Below, piece after piece: positions 26,282 through 34,263 of a stretch of DNA of 51,535 bases; the stretch's first letter is position 1; every line of letters starts with the position of its first letter. The notes below the pieces were generated by a model. The model ran no database searches. It was given only the letters and a program-made list of their open reading frames with translations, and was not told where the DNA came from. Source of the stretch: Roseibium sp. (lineage in GTDB: Bacteria; Pseudomonadota; Alphaproteobacteria; Rhizobiales; Stappiaceae); NCBI GenBank assembly GCA_017643215.1, contig JAEPNV010000022.1, positions 1-51,535 of the forward strand, given 5' to 3'. Both the position numbers and the translations under genes were made by a program.

Positions 26282-27867
26282 GAGGGCTCTGCTCCAGCAA
26301 GACCAAGCCGGTCTCGCATTGCGCGTCCGGCGCGCAGTGCGATCGCTTGAAGGGTCGGAGTTGGATTTACCGGTGCGGCGGAGGCAAAAAGCGAGCTATC
26401 CGCCAGCGTGAGGTTGCTGATGCCGTGTACCCGGCCATCGCGGTTTGTTACGCCGAGGCGCTCGTCCTCGGCCATGCGTGCCGTCCCCATCAAATGAAAC
26501 CCGGCCGCGCGCGAGAGCTCGGTGACATTGATCTTGTCCGCCCCAGCAGCGGTCAATGCTTCGGTCGCGCGATCGATCCCGAAACGCAGCATCGATTTCG
26601 TGTTTTTGCCGAGCCGATAGATCATCTTTGGAATGGGCATTCCCCAGCGATCCGTGCGGTTGGCGTCGATTTCGATCCGGTTGTCGCGCTCTGGAAGGTC
26701 GTCGCAGGTGACCGTGAGACTAAGGGTCCGGCCGAACGACCGTGTGAAGGCCGCCGCGTGCTGTTTTCCCCATGGAAGCGCGGTGCCATACCCGCCCTGA
26801 GCCGTGGTGAGCGGCCCCTGGCCACGAAGTACCTGCATCTGGAAGCCCCGTTTGAAGCCGCGCGCCGTATCAGTTTCATAAAACTCCTGACTTACAAGTG
26901 CTGCGGCAAAGGCGCCGCGGTAACTGGCGAGCGGTTCGTCAAAAACGCCGGTGACGATCGCTGTCGGATGAAGCATCAATCCGCGGCCGAGAAGCGTATG
27001 TTGGATCTTGCGCTGGTCAAGAAGAAGCCGCGCCGTCCCAAGGCCGTTGCCCGCAATCACGGCTTCGGCGCAGGCCACTCTGTTCAAACCGCCATCCCGG
27101 TCGATATAGGAGAGCGCCTCGACGCGATTTCCCGGCGGCGAGAGTTCGATACCGGTCACGGTTGCTCCGGTGCGAATGTCGACGCCTTTGGCGCGCGCTT
27201 GGCCCGCATATGCGATATCGGCGCTCGCGCGGGCATAGCGCGGGCAGCCCAATCCGCAAGGGCCGCAATTGTTGCAGGGCGCTCTGCCGGCCCGGCCCGT
27301 TGTCAGGATCGCGGCATCGGAAGGCCACCAGTGCCAGCCGAGTTTGTCGAACCCGGCAGCCAGTTTTTCAGTCGCCGGGCAAAGCGGAAGCGGCGGGCAT
27401 GGTCGCCGCCGCCGCGGAGGGTTTCCCGGATCGCCGGAAAGTCCGGCAACGCCCATCATGCGGTCGTTCAGATCGTACCAGGGTTCAAGCTCGCGGTAGT
27501 CCAGCGGCCAATCGTTGCCAACGCCGTCAAGCGTACGGGGGCGAAAATCCGAGGGGCGAAATCTTGGAAAATGCGCACCCCAACGAACAGTGCTACCACC
27601 AACCGCGTTGAAGAACGCTGGTTTTATTGGCGAGCCGCTGTCGTCCACTGGATGATCGGCAGACCCGGCCCGGATGTTTGGATTGGCATTGAAACGGGTT
27701 TGCTGGGCAAGCTCCCACCCGGCGTCGAGCGTTGGAGCCCGCCGCTGATCGACGTAATCGCCGCGCTCCAGGATCACAACCTTCAGCCGCGGATCTGCGA
27801 CAGCCCAGGCAAAGGCCAGGCCGCCCGCGCCACCTCCGACAATCACGATATCAGCGGTTTCGCTCAC
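26278..27867 (-). CDS. GMC oxidoreductase with a four-cysteine Fe-S-type motif (copy 1)
   Basis: This 529-aa protein has an N-terminal FAD Rossmann motif 'DIVIVGGGAGGLAFAWAV' (residues 6-23) and a second GMC segment 'FFNAVGGSTVRWGAHFPRF' (about 85-103). The C-terminal active site is 'GFHLMGTARM' (catalytic His) and 'VNPTPTLQAIALRA'. Cys198, Cys201, Cys204 and Cys208 form C-x2-C-x2-C-x3-CP, the spacing of a ferredoxin-type cluster. Some GMC dehydrogenases carry an Fe-S cluster in this insert to pass electrons on. That and the small subunit downstream suggest an electron-transferring dehydrogenase rather than an oxidase. The substrate is an alcohol, sugar or lactol, unknown. A paralogue lies at 37829. 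Confidence 0.9.
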   Translation of the reverse strand: MSETADIVIVGGGAGGLAFAWAVADPRLKVVILERGDYVDQRRAPTLDAGWELAQQTRFNANPNIRAGSADHPVDDSGSPIKPAFFNAVGGSTVRWGAHFPRFRPSDFRPRTLDGVGNDWPLDYRELEPWYDLNDRMMGVAGLSGDPGNPPRRRRPCPPLPLCPATEKLAAGFDKLGWHWWPSDAAILTTGRAGRAPCNNCGPCGLGCPRYARASADIAYAGQARAKGVDIRTGATVTGIELSPPGNRVEALSYIDRDGGLNRVACAEAVIAGNGLGTARLLLDQRKIQHTLLGRGLMLHPTAIVTGVFDEPLASYRGAFAAALVSQEFYETDTARGFKRGFQMQVLRGQGPLTTAQGGYGTALPWGKQHAAAFTRSFGRTLSLTVTCDDLPERDNRIEIDANRTDRWGMPIPKMIYRLGKNTKSMLRFGIDRATEALTAAGADKINVTELSRAAGFHLMGTARMAEDERLGVTNRDGRVHGISNLTLADSSLFASAAPVNPTPTLQAIALRAGRAMRDRLGLAGAEPS

Positions 27868-28280
27868 CGCGCGCTATCGTCCTCCGGCACGTCGAGATCG
27901 ACCATTCCTTCGCCCTTTTTCATGGCGTTAAAGGCGCGGCAACTGGCCTCGAATGCCGGGACGCCGGCGGGAAGCGCGGCCATAAAGGCGGCTTCGTACA
28001 CTTCCTTCCAGGTCGCGCCGTTCTGGATCGCGCGCACCGCGGCCCATTCGATGCCTTCCGGATCACCCTTGACCGCGGTCGTGACTCCCACGAGAACCAG
28101 AAACCGTGTCTTGAGGTCCATCGGACGGCCTTCGGCATCGCCGAACAGCGTGTAAGAGGCGAGGTTGCCATAGCGGCGCAGCATCTCCGGATCGAGCTCG
28201 GCCAGATACTCGTGCACCGGCAGCGTGTATCCGCGGACCTCGCGTATCTTGTCCAGTTCGGCTTTGCCTTCAGGGGTCAT
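27864..28280 (-). CDS. Carboxymuconolactone decarboxylase (CMD) family protein
   Basis: A 138-aa single CMD domain: 'TRFLVLVGVTTAVKGDPEGI' (about residues 65-84), 'AAVRAIQNGATWKEVYEAAF', then 'ALPAGVPAFEASCRAF'. There is no CxxC peroxidase pair like AhpD, so it is not an alkylhydroperoxidase; it is more like decarboxylase or uncharacterised CMD members. The stop overlaps the GMC start and it lies 18 bp after the Old Yellow Enzyme gene in the 12-gene operon. A two-domain relative at 48885 also precedes a GMC gene, suggesting a functional CMD-GMC pairing. Confidence 0.85.
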   Translation of the reverse strand: MTPEGKAELDKIREVRGYTLPVHEYLAELDPEMLRRYGNLASYTLFGDAEGRPMDLKTRFLVLVGVTTAVKGDPEGIEWAAVRAIQNGATWKEVYEAAFMAALPAGVPAFEASCRAFNAMKKGEGMVDLDVPEDDSAR

Positions 28281-28298
28281 GAGATTTCCTTTCCGTTG

Positions 28299-30293
28299 TC
28301 AAAGGCGACGGGCGGCCAGTTCGCCCTCGCGAATTGCATCGTTCACCCGCCTGGGCGACATGGCATCACCGATCAGGTGGCATTCAGGGCCATCCGTGGT
28401 GCTGATTTCGTGATAAAGCGCGTCCTGGGCATCACTGCCCACGACCATGACGACCGTTTCCACGTCATCCAGCGTTTCGGTTTTGCCGGTGTAAAGATTG
28501 CGGACCGTGGCGCCGGTTTCCGTGATCTCCGAGAGTTCGCTGTCAACGCGGAAGTCGACACCCAGAAGGAGCAGCATCCCATGGACCTTTCCCCAGTCCC
28601 GGCTGGAGGCCAGATCGGGTGACGGCTGCCCCAACTGCGTGACAAAGGTGACCTTCGCGCCCTGTCTGGCTAGGTATTCGGCCGTCACCGCACCTTGCCG
28701 TCCGCCCATCGTGTCAAACAAAAGGGCGTGTTTGCCGACGGCCGGTTCTGCTTCAAGGAGCTCTGTGTAGCTGTAGACATGCGGCAGGCCGGCTCCCGGC
28801 AAAGGCGGGCCGGCCCACTTCTCGGGTCGAAGCATCGTCCAGCCATGCTTTTGTCCTGACGAACCGGTGGCAACGATGACCGCGTCGAAACCGGCCAGAT
28901 GCTCCGGCCCGGCGGCTTTTCCCAAACGAACGTCGATATCTTCTTCCGCGATGCGGTCGATCAGCCAATCGACGATGGCGACAAGTTCCTTTCGGCTATC
29001 GGCCTTCTCCCACCAGCGCACTTGCCCGCCGAGCTGGTTTCGCGCCTCAAATAGCGTAACGGCATGGCCCCGGCGGGCCGCCGTCCATGCGGCGCGAAGC
29101 CCTGCGGGCCCGCCGCCGACGACGGCAATCCGCCTAGGACTTTCGCTTGGCTCCAATGCGTCCTCGTCGAACTCCAGTTCCTGTCCGGCTGCCGGATTGT
29201 GGATGCACCCAATGGGCGCCTGGGCAAAGATCGTCGACATGCACCAGTTGGCACCGACACAGGGGCGGATGCGCTTGGCTTCGCCATTCATCGCTTTTTT
29301 GCCCCAGCGCGGGTCCGAAATGAGCGCGCGCGCCATTCCGATGAAGTCGCATTTGCCGTCCGCGAGGTAGCCTTCGGCTTCGTCCGGATCGACAATACGC
29401 CCAACGCCGACCACCGGCAGCGAAAGCGCCGATTTGACCCGCGCGGTCGCGTCCAGCTGGAAGCCATGCTCTTCCGGCGAGGTCGGATAGATATGCATGC
29501 GGTTGATGTACGTCCCGTGGCTCAACGAGATGTAGTCGACAAGCCCGGTCGCTTCGAACCGTGCCGCGATGTCGGCCCATTCATCCGGACCCAGTCCGCC
29601 TTCATGCCCATCGTCTGAATTCAGCCGCATGCCGACGATCATCCCGTCACCGACCTCCGCACGGGTCGCGTGAAGGATTTCGATCACGATCCGCATCCGG
29701 TCTTCGAGAGACCCGCCGTAATTGTCGTTTCGATGGTTCGTTGCCGGTGACAGGAACTGGTTGAGCAGGTAGCCATGGCTCATGCCGTGCACCTCGACCC
29801 CGTCAAGGCCGCCTTCGCGTGAGATCCGGGCCGATTGGCGATAGCCCTCGACGATTTCCGCGATGTCCTTGCCCGTCATCACATGGGGCATTTCCCGGTA
29901 AACACCGCATGGAATGGCGGAAGGCGCCCACACCGGAAGGCCATTCGTCACGCTGTTTGTCTGCCTCCCGCGGTGCCACGGCTGCGACAGCAGCAAGGTG
30001 CCGTGTTCGTGCACCGCGTCGGCGAGCTTGCGGTATTCAGCCGCCATGCGCGGATCAAAGGCAAACGCCTTGCCTTTGTAGGGCTGCGTCGTTGGATGCG
30101 CGGCCATCGCTTCCATCGTGATGACCGCGGCACCGCCCTTGGCACGTGCCGTGTAGTAGGCGACATGGGAGTCTGTGAACAGGTGATCCTTCACGAGAAG
30201 GGTCGCGTGCGCGGTCATCCAGATGCGGTTGCGGGCGATCTTGGGCCCAAGCTTCATGGGGCTGCCAAGCAGGGGATAAGCGGCGCCGGTCAT
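28299..30293 (-). CDS. Old Yellow Enzyme/TMADH-type flavoprotein with NAD(P)-binding domain (copy 1)
   Basis: At 664 aa it has the trimethylamine dehydrogenase / 2,4-dienoyl-CoA reductase layout: FMN-binding barrel (1-340), Fe-S segment, then FAD/NAD domains starting 'RIAVVGGGPAGLRAAWTAAR' (about residue 388). The Fe-S motif reads Cys345-x2-Ala348-x2-Cys351-x11-Cys363; the canonical cluster uses four Cys, so one ligand is Ala. From memory, stachydrine and N-methylproline demethylase-like relatives also have 'C-x-GAN-x-C', so this may be a subfamily trait. The start at 30293 overlaps the ABC ATPase stop. It probably demethylates or reduces an imported substrate. Confidence 0.88.
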   Translation of the reverse strand: MTGAAYPLLGSPMKLGPKIARNRIWMTAHATLLVKDHLFTDSHVAYYTARAKGGAAVITMEAMAAHPTTQPYKGKAFAFDPRMAAEYRKLADAVHEHGTLLLSQPWHRGRQTNSVTNGLPVWAPSAIPCGVYREMPHVMTGKDIAEIVEGYRQSARISREGGLDGVEVHGMSHGYLLNQFLSPATNHRNDNYGGSLEDRMRIVIEILHATRAEVGDGMIVGMRLNSDDGHEGGLGPDEWADIAARFEATGLVDYISLSHGTYINRMHIYPTSPEEHGFQLDATARVKSALSLPVVGVGRIVDPDEAEGYLADGKCDFIGMARALISDPRWGKKAMNGEAKRIRPCVGANWCMSTIFAQAPIGCIHNPAAGQELEFDEDALEPSESPRRIAVVGGGPAGLRAAWTAARRGHAVTLFEARNQLGGQVRWWEKADSRKELVAIVDWLIDRIAEEDIDVRLGKAAGPEHLAGFDAVIVATGSSGQKHGWTMLRPEKWAGPPLPGAGLPHVYSYTELLEAEPAVGKHALLFDTMGGRQGAVTAEYLARQGAKVTFVTQLGQPSPDLASSRDWGKVHGMLLLLGVDFRVDSELSEITETGATVRNLYTGKTETLDDVETVVMVVGSDAQDALYHEISTTDGPECHLIGDAMSPRRVNDAIREGELAARRL

Positions 30294-31282
30294 GCAGTCT
30301 CCGTTTGTGCAATGCGGTTGCCGCCATCCGGGATCCGCAAGCAATTTGCCTGGTGTTCGGCGCTCCCGATGTGATGCGGTTTGGGCACTTCGTGTTCGCA
30401 GAAGTCCTTCGCCACGGGACAACGGGTGCGGAAGGTGCATCCGGACGGCAGGTTGATCGGCGAAGGGATTTCGCCCTTGAGCACATGCCGTTCCAGCTTC
30501 GCGGCGGGATCGGCCGGCAAGTGCGCGGACAGGAGCGATTGCGAGTACGGATGCGCCGGGTTGCTGAAAAGCTCGTCGGTGCGCGCGCTTTCCACAACGG
30601 AGCCAAGATACAGCACGACGATCCGGTCGCTGATCAGTTTCACAGTGCCCAGATCATGGCTGATGAAGAGCATCGCTGCGTGCGTCTGCTCCCGGATCTC
30701 GTTTAGAAGATCGAGGATTTCGGCGCGGACCGATAGGTCGAGAGAACTCGTGGGCTCGTCCAGTACGATCAATTTCGGGTTTGTCGCGATCGCGCGCGCT
30801 ATGCAAACCCGCTGGAGTTGGCCGCCGGACAGATCGCTGGAGTGGCGCCGCAGGAATTCCGGCCGAAGATGGACCCTGTTGGCCAAGTCGACCGTTTTGT
30901 TTTCACGTTCGCTTTTGGACAGGCCGAGATGGAGTTTCATGGGTTCGGCGATCAAATCACCGATCCGCATTCTTGGGTTCAATGCGCTCCAGGGATCCTG
31001 AAACACCATCTGCATGTCCCGCCTCAGCGGGCGCATCTGGCCTTCCGGGATCTTGGTGATATCGCGCCCGTCGAAGATGATCTTGCCTTCGGTTGGCTCG
31101 GTCAGGCGCAGGACGGCCCTGCCGATCGTCGACTTCCCCGATCCGCTTTCGCCGACCATGCCAAGTGTTTCACCCGGTGCGATCGTAAGATCCACGCCAT
31201 TGACCGCGTTGACAAACACCCCGGACCGCCCGGTGGGGAACCTCTTCGCAAGATTTTCGACTGTCAGGACTGGAGACGTCAT
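30290..31282 (-). CDS. Peptide-type ABC transporter ATPase (DppF/OppF-like)
   Basis: A 330-aa ATPase starting 'MTSPVLTVENLAKRF' at ATG 31282, which overlaps the previous ATPase stop. Walker A is 'GESGSGKST' (about residue 50), the signature 'LSGGQLQRVCIARAIA' and Walker B 'LIVLDEPTSSLD'. The C-terminal oligopeptide/dipeptide extension 'PAHPYSQSLLSAHLP' and 'SGCTFRTRCPVA' is typical of DppD/DppF. It powers import together with the DppD-like partner. It is encoded fifth in the SBP-B-C-D-F series. Confidence 0.92.
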   Translation of the reverse strand: MTSPVLTVENLAKRFPTGRSGVFVNAVNGVDLTIAPGETLGMVGESGSGKSTIGRAVLRLTEPTEGKIIFDGRDITKIPEGQMRPLRRDMQMVFQDPWSALNPRMRIGDLIAEPMKLHLGLSKSERENKTVDLANRVHLRPEFLRRHSSDLSGGQLQRVCIARAIATNPKLIVLDEPTSSLDLSVRAEILDLLNEIREQTHAAMLFISHDLGTVKLISDRIVVLYLGSVVESARTDELFSNPAHPYSQSLLSAHLPADPAAKLERHVLKGEIPSPINLPSGCTFRTRCPVAKDFCEHEVPKPHHIGSAEHQANCLRIPDGGNRIAQTETA

Positions 31283-32274
31283 TGGGGGCCTCCACCCTCG
31301 GGCAAAGCTCCGGAAAAGTGGCAAACCGAGTAGTGCCCGCCGCCGATCTGTTTGCGCGTTGGGGGCGTTGCGCAGACGTCTTCGGCAAAGGTGCACCGCG
31401 TCCGAAGCGGACAGCCACTTGGAAGGTTGTAAAGATCGGGTGGCTGGCCGCCCAGCTTGGCACCGCCGCCGATCTGCAGCTTTTCCGGTGTCGAAGCAAT
31501 GAGCGAACGCGTGTAGGGATGGTCAGGCTTGGCGAAGACCTCTCTGACGGGGCCGGATTCGACGATTGTGCCGGCAAACATGACCGCAATCTCGTCGCTG
31601 TAATGCGCGACGATCCCCAGGTCGTGGGTGATGATGATCATCGCCATCCCGAAACGTTCGGTCAGGCCTTTCATCAGGTCGAGGATCTGCGCCTGTACCG
31701 TCACGTCGAGGCCTGTTGTCGGCTCGTCGGCGATCAGGAGCTTTGGGTTGTTCATGAGTGCCATGGCGATCAGCACCCTCTGCGCCATACCTCCCGACAA
31801 CTCATGCGGCCAGGCATTCGACCTGTTCGCCGGATCGGGAATACCGACCGCCTGCATCATGTCCAGGGCCCGCCCACGCGATGCGGTTACCGGGCCGCCC
31901 GTGTGCGCCTGATGGATGCGGACGAGCTGGTCGCCGATGCGCGTCAAGGGATCGAGCGAGGTCCTCGGGTTCTGAACGACCATCGCGATCTGATCGCCGC
32001 GCAGCGCGTTCAGCTCTTCCTGGGGCATCTCGATGAGGTCTTGACCATCAAACAAAACGCTGCCGCCGACAATGCGCGCCGGCGGGCGCAACAGGCCGCA
32101 GATCGATTGTGCGGTCAGCGACTTGCCGGCGCCGGTCTCGCCCACGAAACCCAGTACCTTGCCGGCTTCCAGCCGGAAGCTGACATCGTTCAACGCCTTT
32201 GCCACGCGGATCTGATTATCAATGTCGCGCGAGATAAAATGCGTGCGAAGGTTCTCGACTTCCAGAAGGCTCAC
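31279..32274 (-). CDS. Peptide-type ABC transporter ATPase (DppD/OppD-like)
   Basis: A 331-aa ATPase from GTG 32274, which overlaps the permease stop as GTGA; the longer open frame upstream lies inside the permease. Walker A 'GETGAGKSLTAQ', signature 'LSGGMAQRVLIAMALM', Walker B 'LLIADEPTTGLD', and the C-terminal Cys-containing tail 'PSGCPLRTRCTFAEDVC' of the Opp/Dpp family. It forms the ATPase heterodimer with the 30290 product at the inner membrane. Nothing is unusual. Confidence 0.92.
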   Translation of the reverse strand: MSLLEVENLRTHFISRDIDNQIRVAKALNDVSFRLEAGKVLGFVGETGAGKSLTAQSICGLLRPPARIVGGSVLFDGQDLIEMPQEELNALRGDQIAMVVQNPRTSLDPLTRIGDQLVRIHQAHTGGPVTASRGRALDMMQAVGIPDPANRSNAWPHELSGGMAQRVLIAMALMNNPKLLIADEPTTGLDVTVQAQILDLMKGLTERFGMAMIIITHDLGIVAHYSDEIAVMFAGTIVESGPVREVFAKPDHPYTRSLIASTPEKLQIGGGAKLGGQPPDLYNLPSGCPLRTRCTFAEDVCATPPTRKQIGGGHYSVCHFSGALPEGGGPQ

Positions 32275-33173
32275 TTGGCGGCCCTCCGGCGCGGGTCCGT
32301 CAGATCCTGTAGCCCATCGCCAAAGAGGTTTAGCCCGAACACAAGGAGGATGAGCGCGATGCCCGGGAAGAGCGCAACCCACCATTGCCCGGTTACCATG
32401 AATTCTGCGCCCTGCCGGATCATTGCGCCCCATTCAGGCGTCGGGGCCTGAATGCCGACCCCGAGGAAGGCGAGCGTCGCACTGATCCTGACCGCCCAGG
32501 CCGCGCGCACGGCGGTTTGTGCCATTGCCCCCTGAACGGCATTGGGCAGAAGGTGGATGAACAGGATCCGCCAGGTCGGATTGCCGGCCGCCTTTGCGCT
32601 TTCAACAAAAACCGACGAACGCAGGGCAAGGACCTCCGAACGGACCAAGCGCGCGAACACCGGTGAGTCGAGGAACCCAAGGACAAGCACCACGTTCAAA
32701 AGCGATTGCCCCGTGGCCGCGACGACCGCCAACGCTAGGATAATCGACGGAAACACCCGAAGGCCGTCGAAAAAACGCATCAGCACTTCATCCAGAAATC
32801 CGCCGCGGTATCCGGCGATCAATCCGACCGGAACGCCGATCACGATGGCGAGGAGGACAGCGGGAATGGCGATGCCGAAACCGAATTTCGCGCCGTAGAT
32901 GACCCGCGAAAAGACGTCCATGCCGTTGCCGTCCGTACCGAACCAGTGTTCCGCGGACGGTGGCTGAAGGACACGGTCATGGTAGGCGGAGACCGGATCG
33001 TGCGGCATCAGGAACTCGGCAAAGAGCGCCATGAAGCCGAAGGCTACAACGATCAGAACGCCCGCCGCCATTGTCGGGCTGACGCGCGCAATGCCGATGA
33101 GCCTGTTTTTCAGGCTAAACCCCGGTTCGGCCGTCGTGCTCTGTTCGATGCCGTTGCTGACTGTCTCTGCCAT
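32271..33173 (-). CDS. Peptide-type ABC transporter permease (DppC-like)
   Basis: A 300-aa permease. ATG 33173 shares one base with the upstream permease stop (TGATG). The N-terminal DppC segment 'AGVLIVVAFGFMALFAEFL' is a membrane helix and 'HWFGTDGNGMDVFSRVIYGA' (about residues 76-95) is the hallmark of this subfamily. About six membrane helices and the EAA loop ('ESAKAAGNPTWRILFIHLLP') contact the ATPases. The open frame extends far upstream through the partner permease, which is why this start was chosen. Confidence 0.92.
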   Translation of the reverse strand: MAETVSNGIEQSTTAEPGFSLKNRLIGIARVSPTMAAGVLIVVAFGFMALFAEFLMPHDPVSAYHDRVLQPPSAEHWFGTDGNGMDVFSRVIYGAKFGFGIAIPAVLLAIVIGVPVGLIAGYRGGFLDEVLMRFFDGLRVFPSIILALAVVAATGQSLLNVVLVLGFLDSPVFARLVRSEVLALRSSVFVESAKAAGNPTWRILFIHLLPNAVQGAMAQTAVRAAWAVRISATLAFLGVGIQAPTPEWGAMIRQGAEFMVTGQWWVALFPGIALILLVFGLNLFGDGLQDLTDPRRRAAK

Positions 33174-34186
33174 CAGCTCAGCTCCGATCTCGGTTCGATC
33201 AAGTGGACGATGATGTCCACGACCAGAAACACCAGCACCGAGAACAGGGCGAGGGCGAGAACATAGCCCTGAACCGCCGTGAAGTCGCCGCGCACGATTG
33301 CGTTGAGGCCATATTGTCCGAGCCCACCCCAGGCAAAGACATATTCGATCAGCGACATGGTGCCGACCAGCCCAGTCACTTCGGTGCCGACGAATGTCAG
33401 GATCGGGACGGCGCTGTTCCGGAAAACAAGTTTCCGCACTGTTCTTTCCGGAAGTCCGCAGGCGCGGGCGTATCTCACGGTCTCGGAGGAAAGCACTTCC
33501 AATGCAATGGCGCGTGTCTGCTTGATAATCGGTGCCGCCGAGACGATCGCCAGGCAAATCACCGGCAGGATGAGATGCGTCGTCGCGGACCACGCCGCCT
33601 CCCATTCCGCCGCGAGCAGACCGTCGATCAGGTAGGAACCGGTGACTGTGTCGGGAGGAAAGATCATCAGTCCGATCCGCCCAATGGCTGGCGGGGCCCA
33701 GTCCAGCAGATAGAAGAACACGAATATCATCACGAGGCCGAGCCAATAGGTCGGGATCGAGAAGCCAAGCAGCGACAGGACGCGTGTGGTTTGATCGAAT
33801 TTGCCGTTCGGCCGGAACGCCGCGCGCAACCCGACCGGAATGCCAATCAATGCGCCCAGTCCGACACCCCAGAACAACAGCTCCAGCGAGATCACAGCGC
33901 GCTCAAGCATGTCATCCAGCACCGGGCGATTCGACAGCCAGCTTTCGCCCAGATCACCCTGCATGACATTGCCGGTATAGATCAGGAATTGCTGCCACAG
34001 TGGCTTGTCGAGACCGAGTTCCTCGCGGATCATATCGAACTCGGCCTGGGTCGCCGTCGGACCTGCGAGTTGGCCTACAGGGTCAAGGCCGCCGACGCGG
34101 ATCAGCATAAAGGTGATGAACACCACGCCCAACAGAAGCGGGATGACCGTCAGCGTCCGACGCACCAGAAACCGCGTAAAGCTCAC
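33173..34186 (-). CDS. Peptide-type ABC transporter permease (DppB-like)
   Basis: A 337-aa permease starting 'MSFTRFLVRRTLTVIPLLLG', the classical DppB N-terminus. Family motifs are 'GDLGESWLSNRPVLDDM' (about residues 76-92) and the EAA loop 'RYARACGLPERTVRKLVFRN'. About six membrane helices. With the DppC-like protein it makes the channel for the substrate delivered by the 34264 binding protein. A 77-bp gap with a strong hairpin separates it from the binding-protein gene. Confidence 0.92.
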   Translation of the reverse strand: MSFTRFLVRRTLTVIPLLLGVVFITFMLIRVGGLDPVGQLAGPTATQAEFDMIREELGLDKPLWQQFLIYTGNVMQGDLGESWLSNRPVLDDMLERAVISLELLFWGVGLGALIGIPVGLRAAFRPNGKFDQTTRVLSLLGFSIPTYWLGLVMIFVFFYLLDWAPPAIGRIGLMIFPPDTVTGSYLIDGLLAAEWEAAWSATTHLILPVICLAIVSAAPIIKQTRAIALEVLSSETVRYARACGLPERTVRKLVFRNSAVPILTFVGTEVTGLVGTMSLIEYVFAWGGLGQYGLNAIVRGDFTAVQGYVLALALFSVLVFLVVDIIVHLIEPRSELS

Positions 34187-34218
34187 CGTGCCATTGTCCT
34201 ATGCTCGACGAAAGAACC

Positions 34219-34250
34219 GCGCCGCCGGCGGGCGAACCTGCCGGCGGCGC
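34219..34250 (-). promoter_or_regulatory. Strong hairpin between binding-protein and permease genes
   Basis: A perfect 11-bp stem, GCGCCGCCGGC (34219-34229) and GCCGGCGGCGC (34240-34250), with a 10-base loop. No long T run follows, so it is more likely a partial terminator or an mRNA 3'-end stabiliser. Such hairpins raise binding-protein levels over permease levels in ABC operons. Confidence 0.75.
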
Positions 34251-34263
34251 GAGTGTCGGTGAA

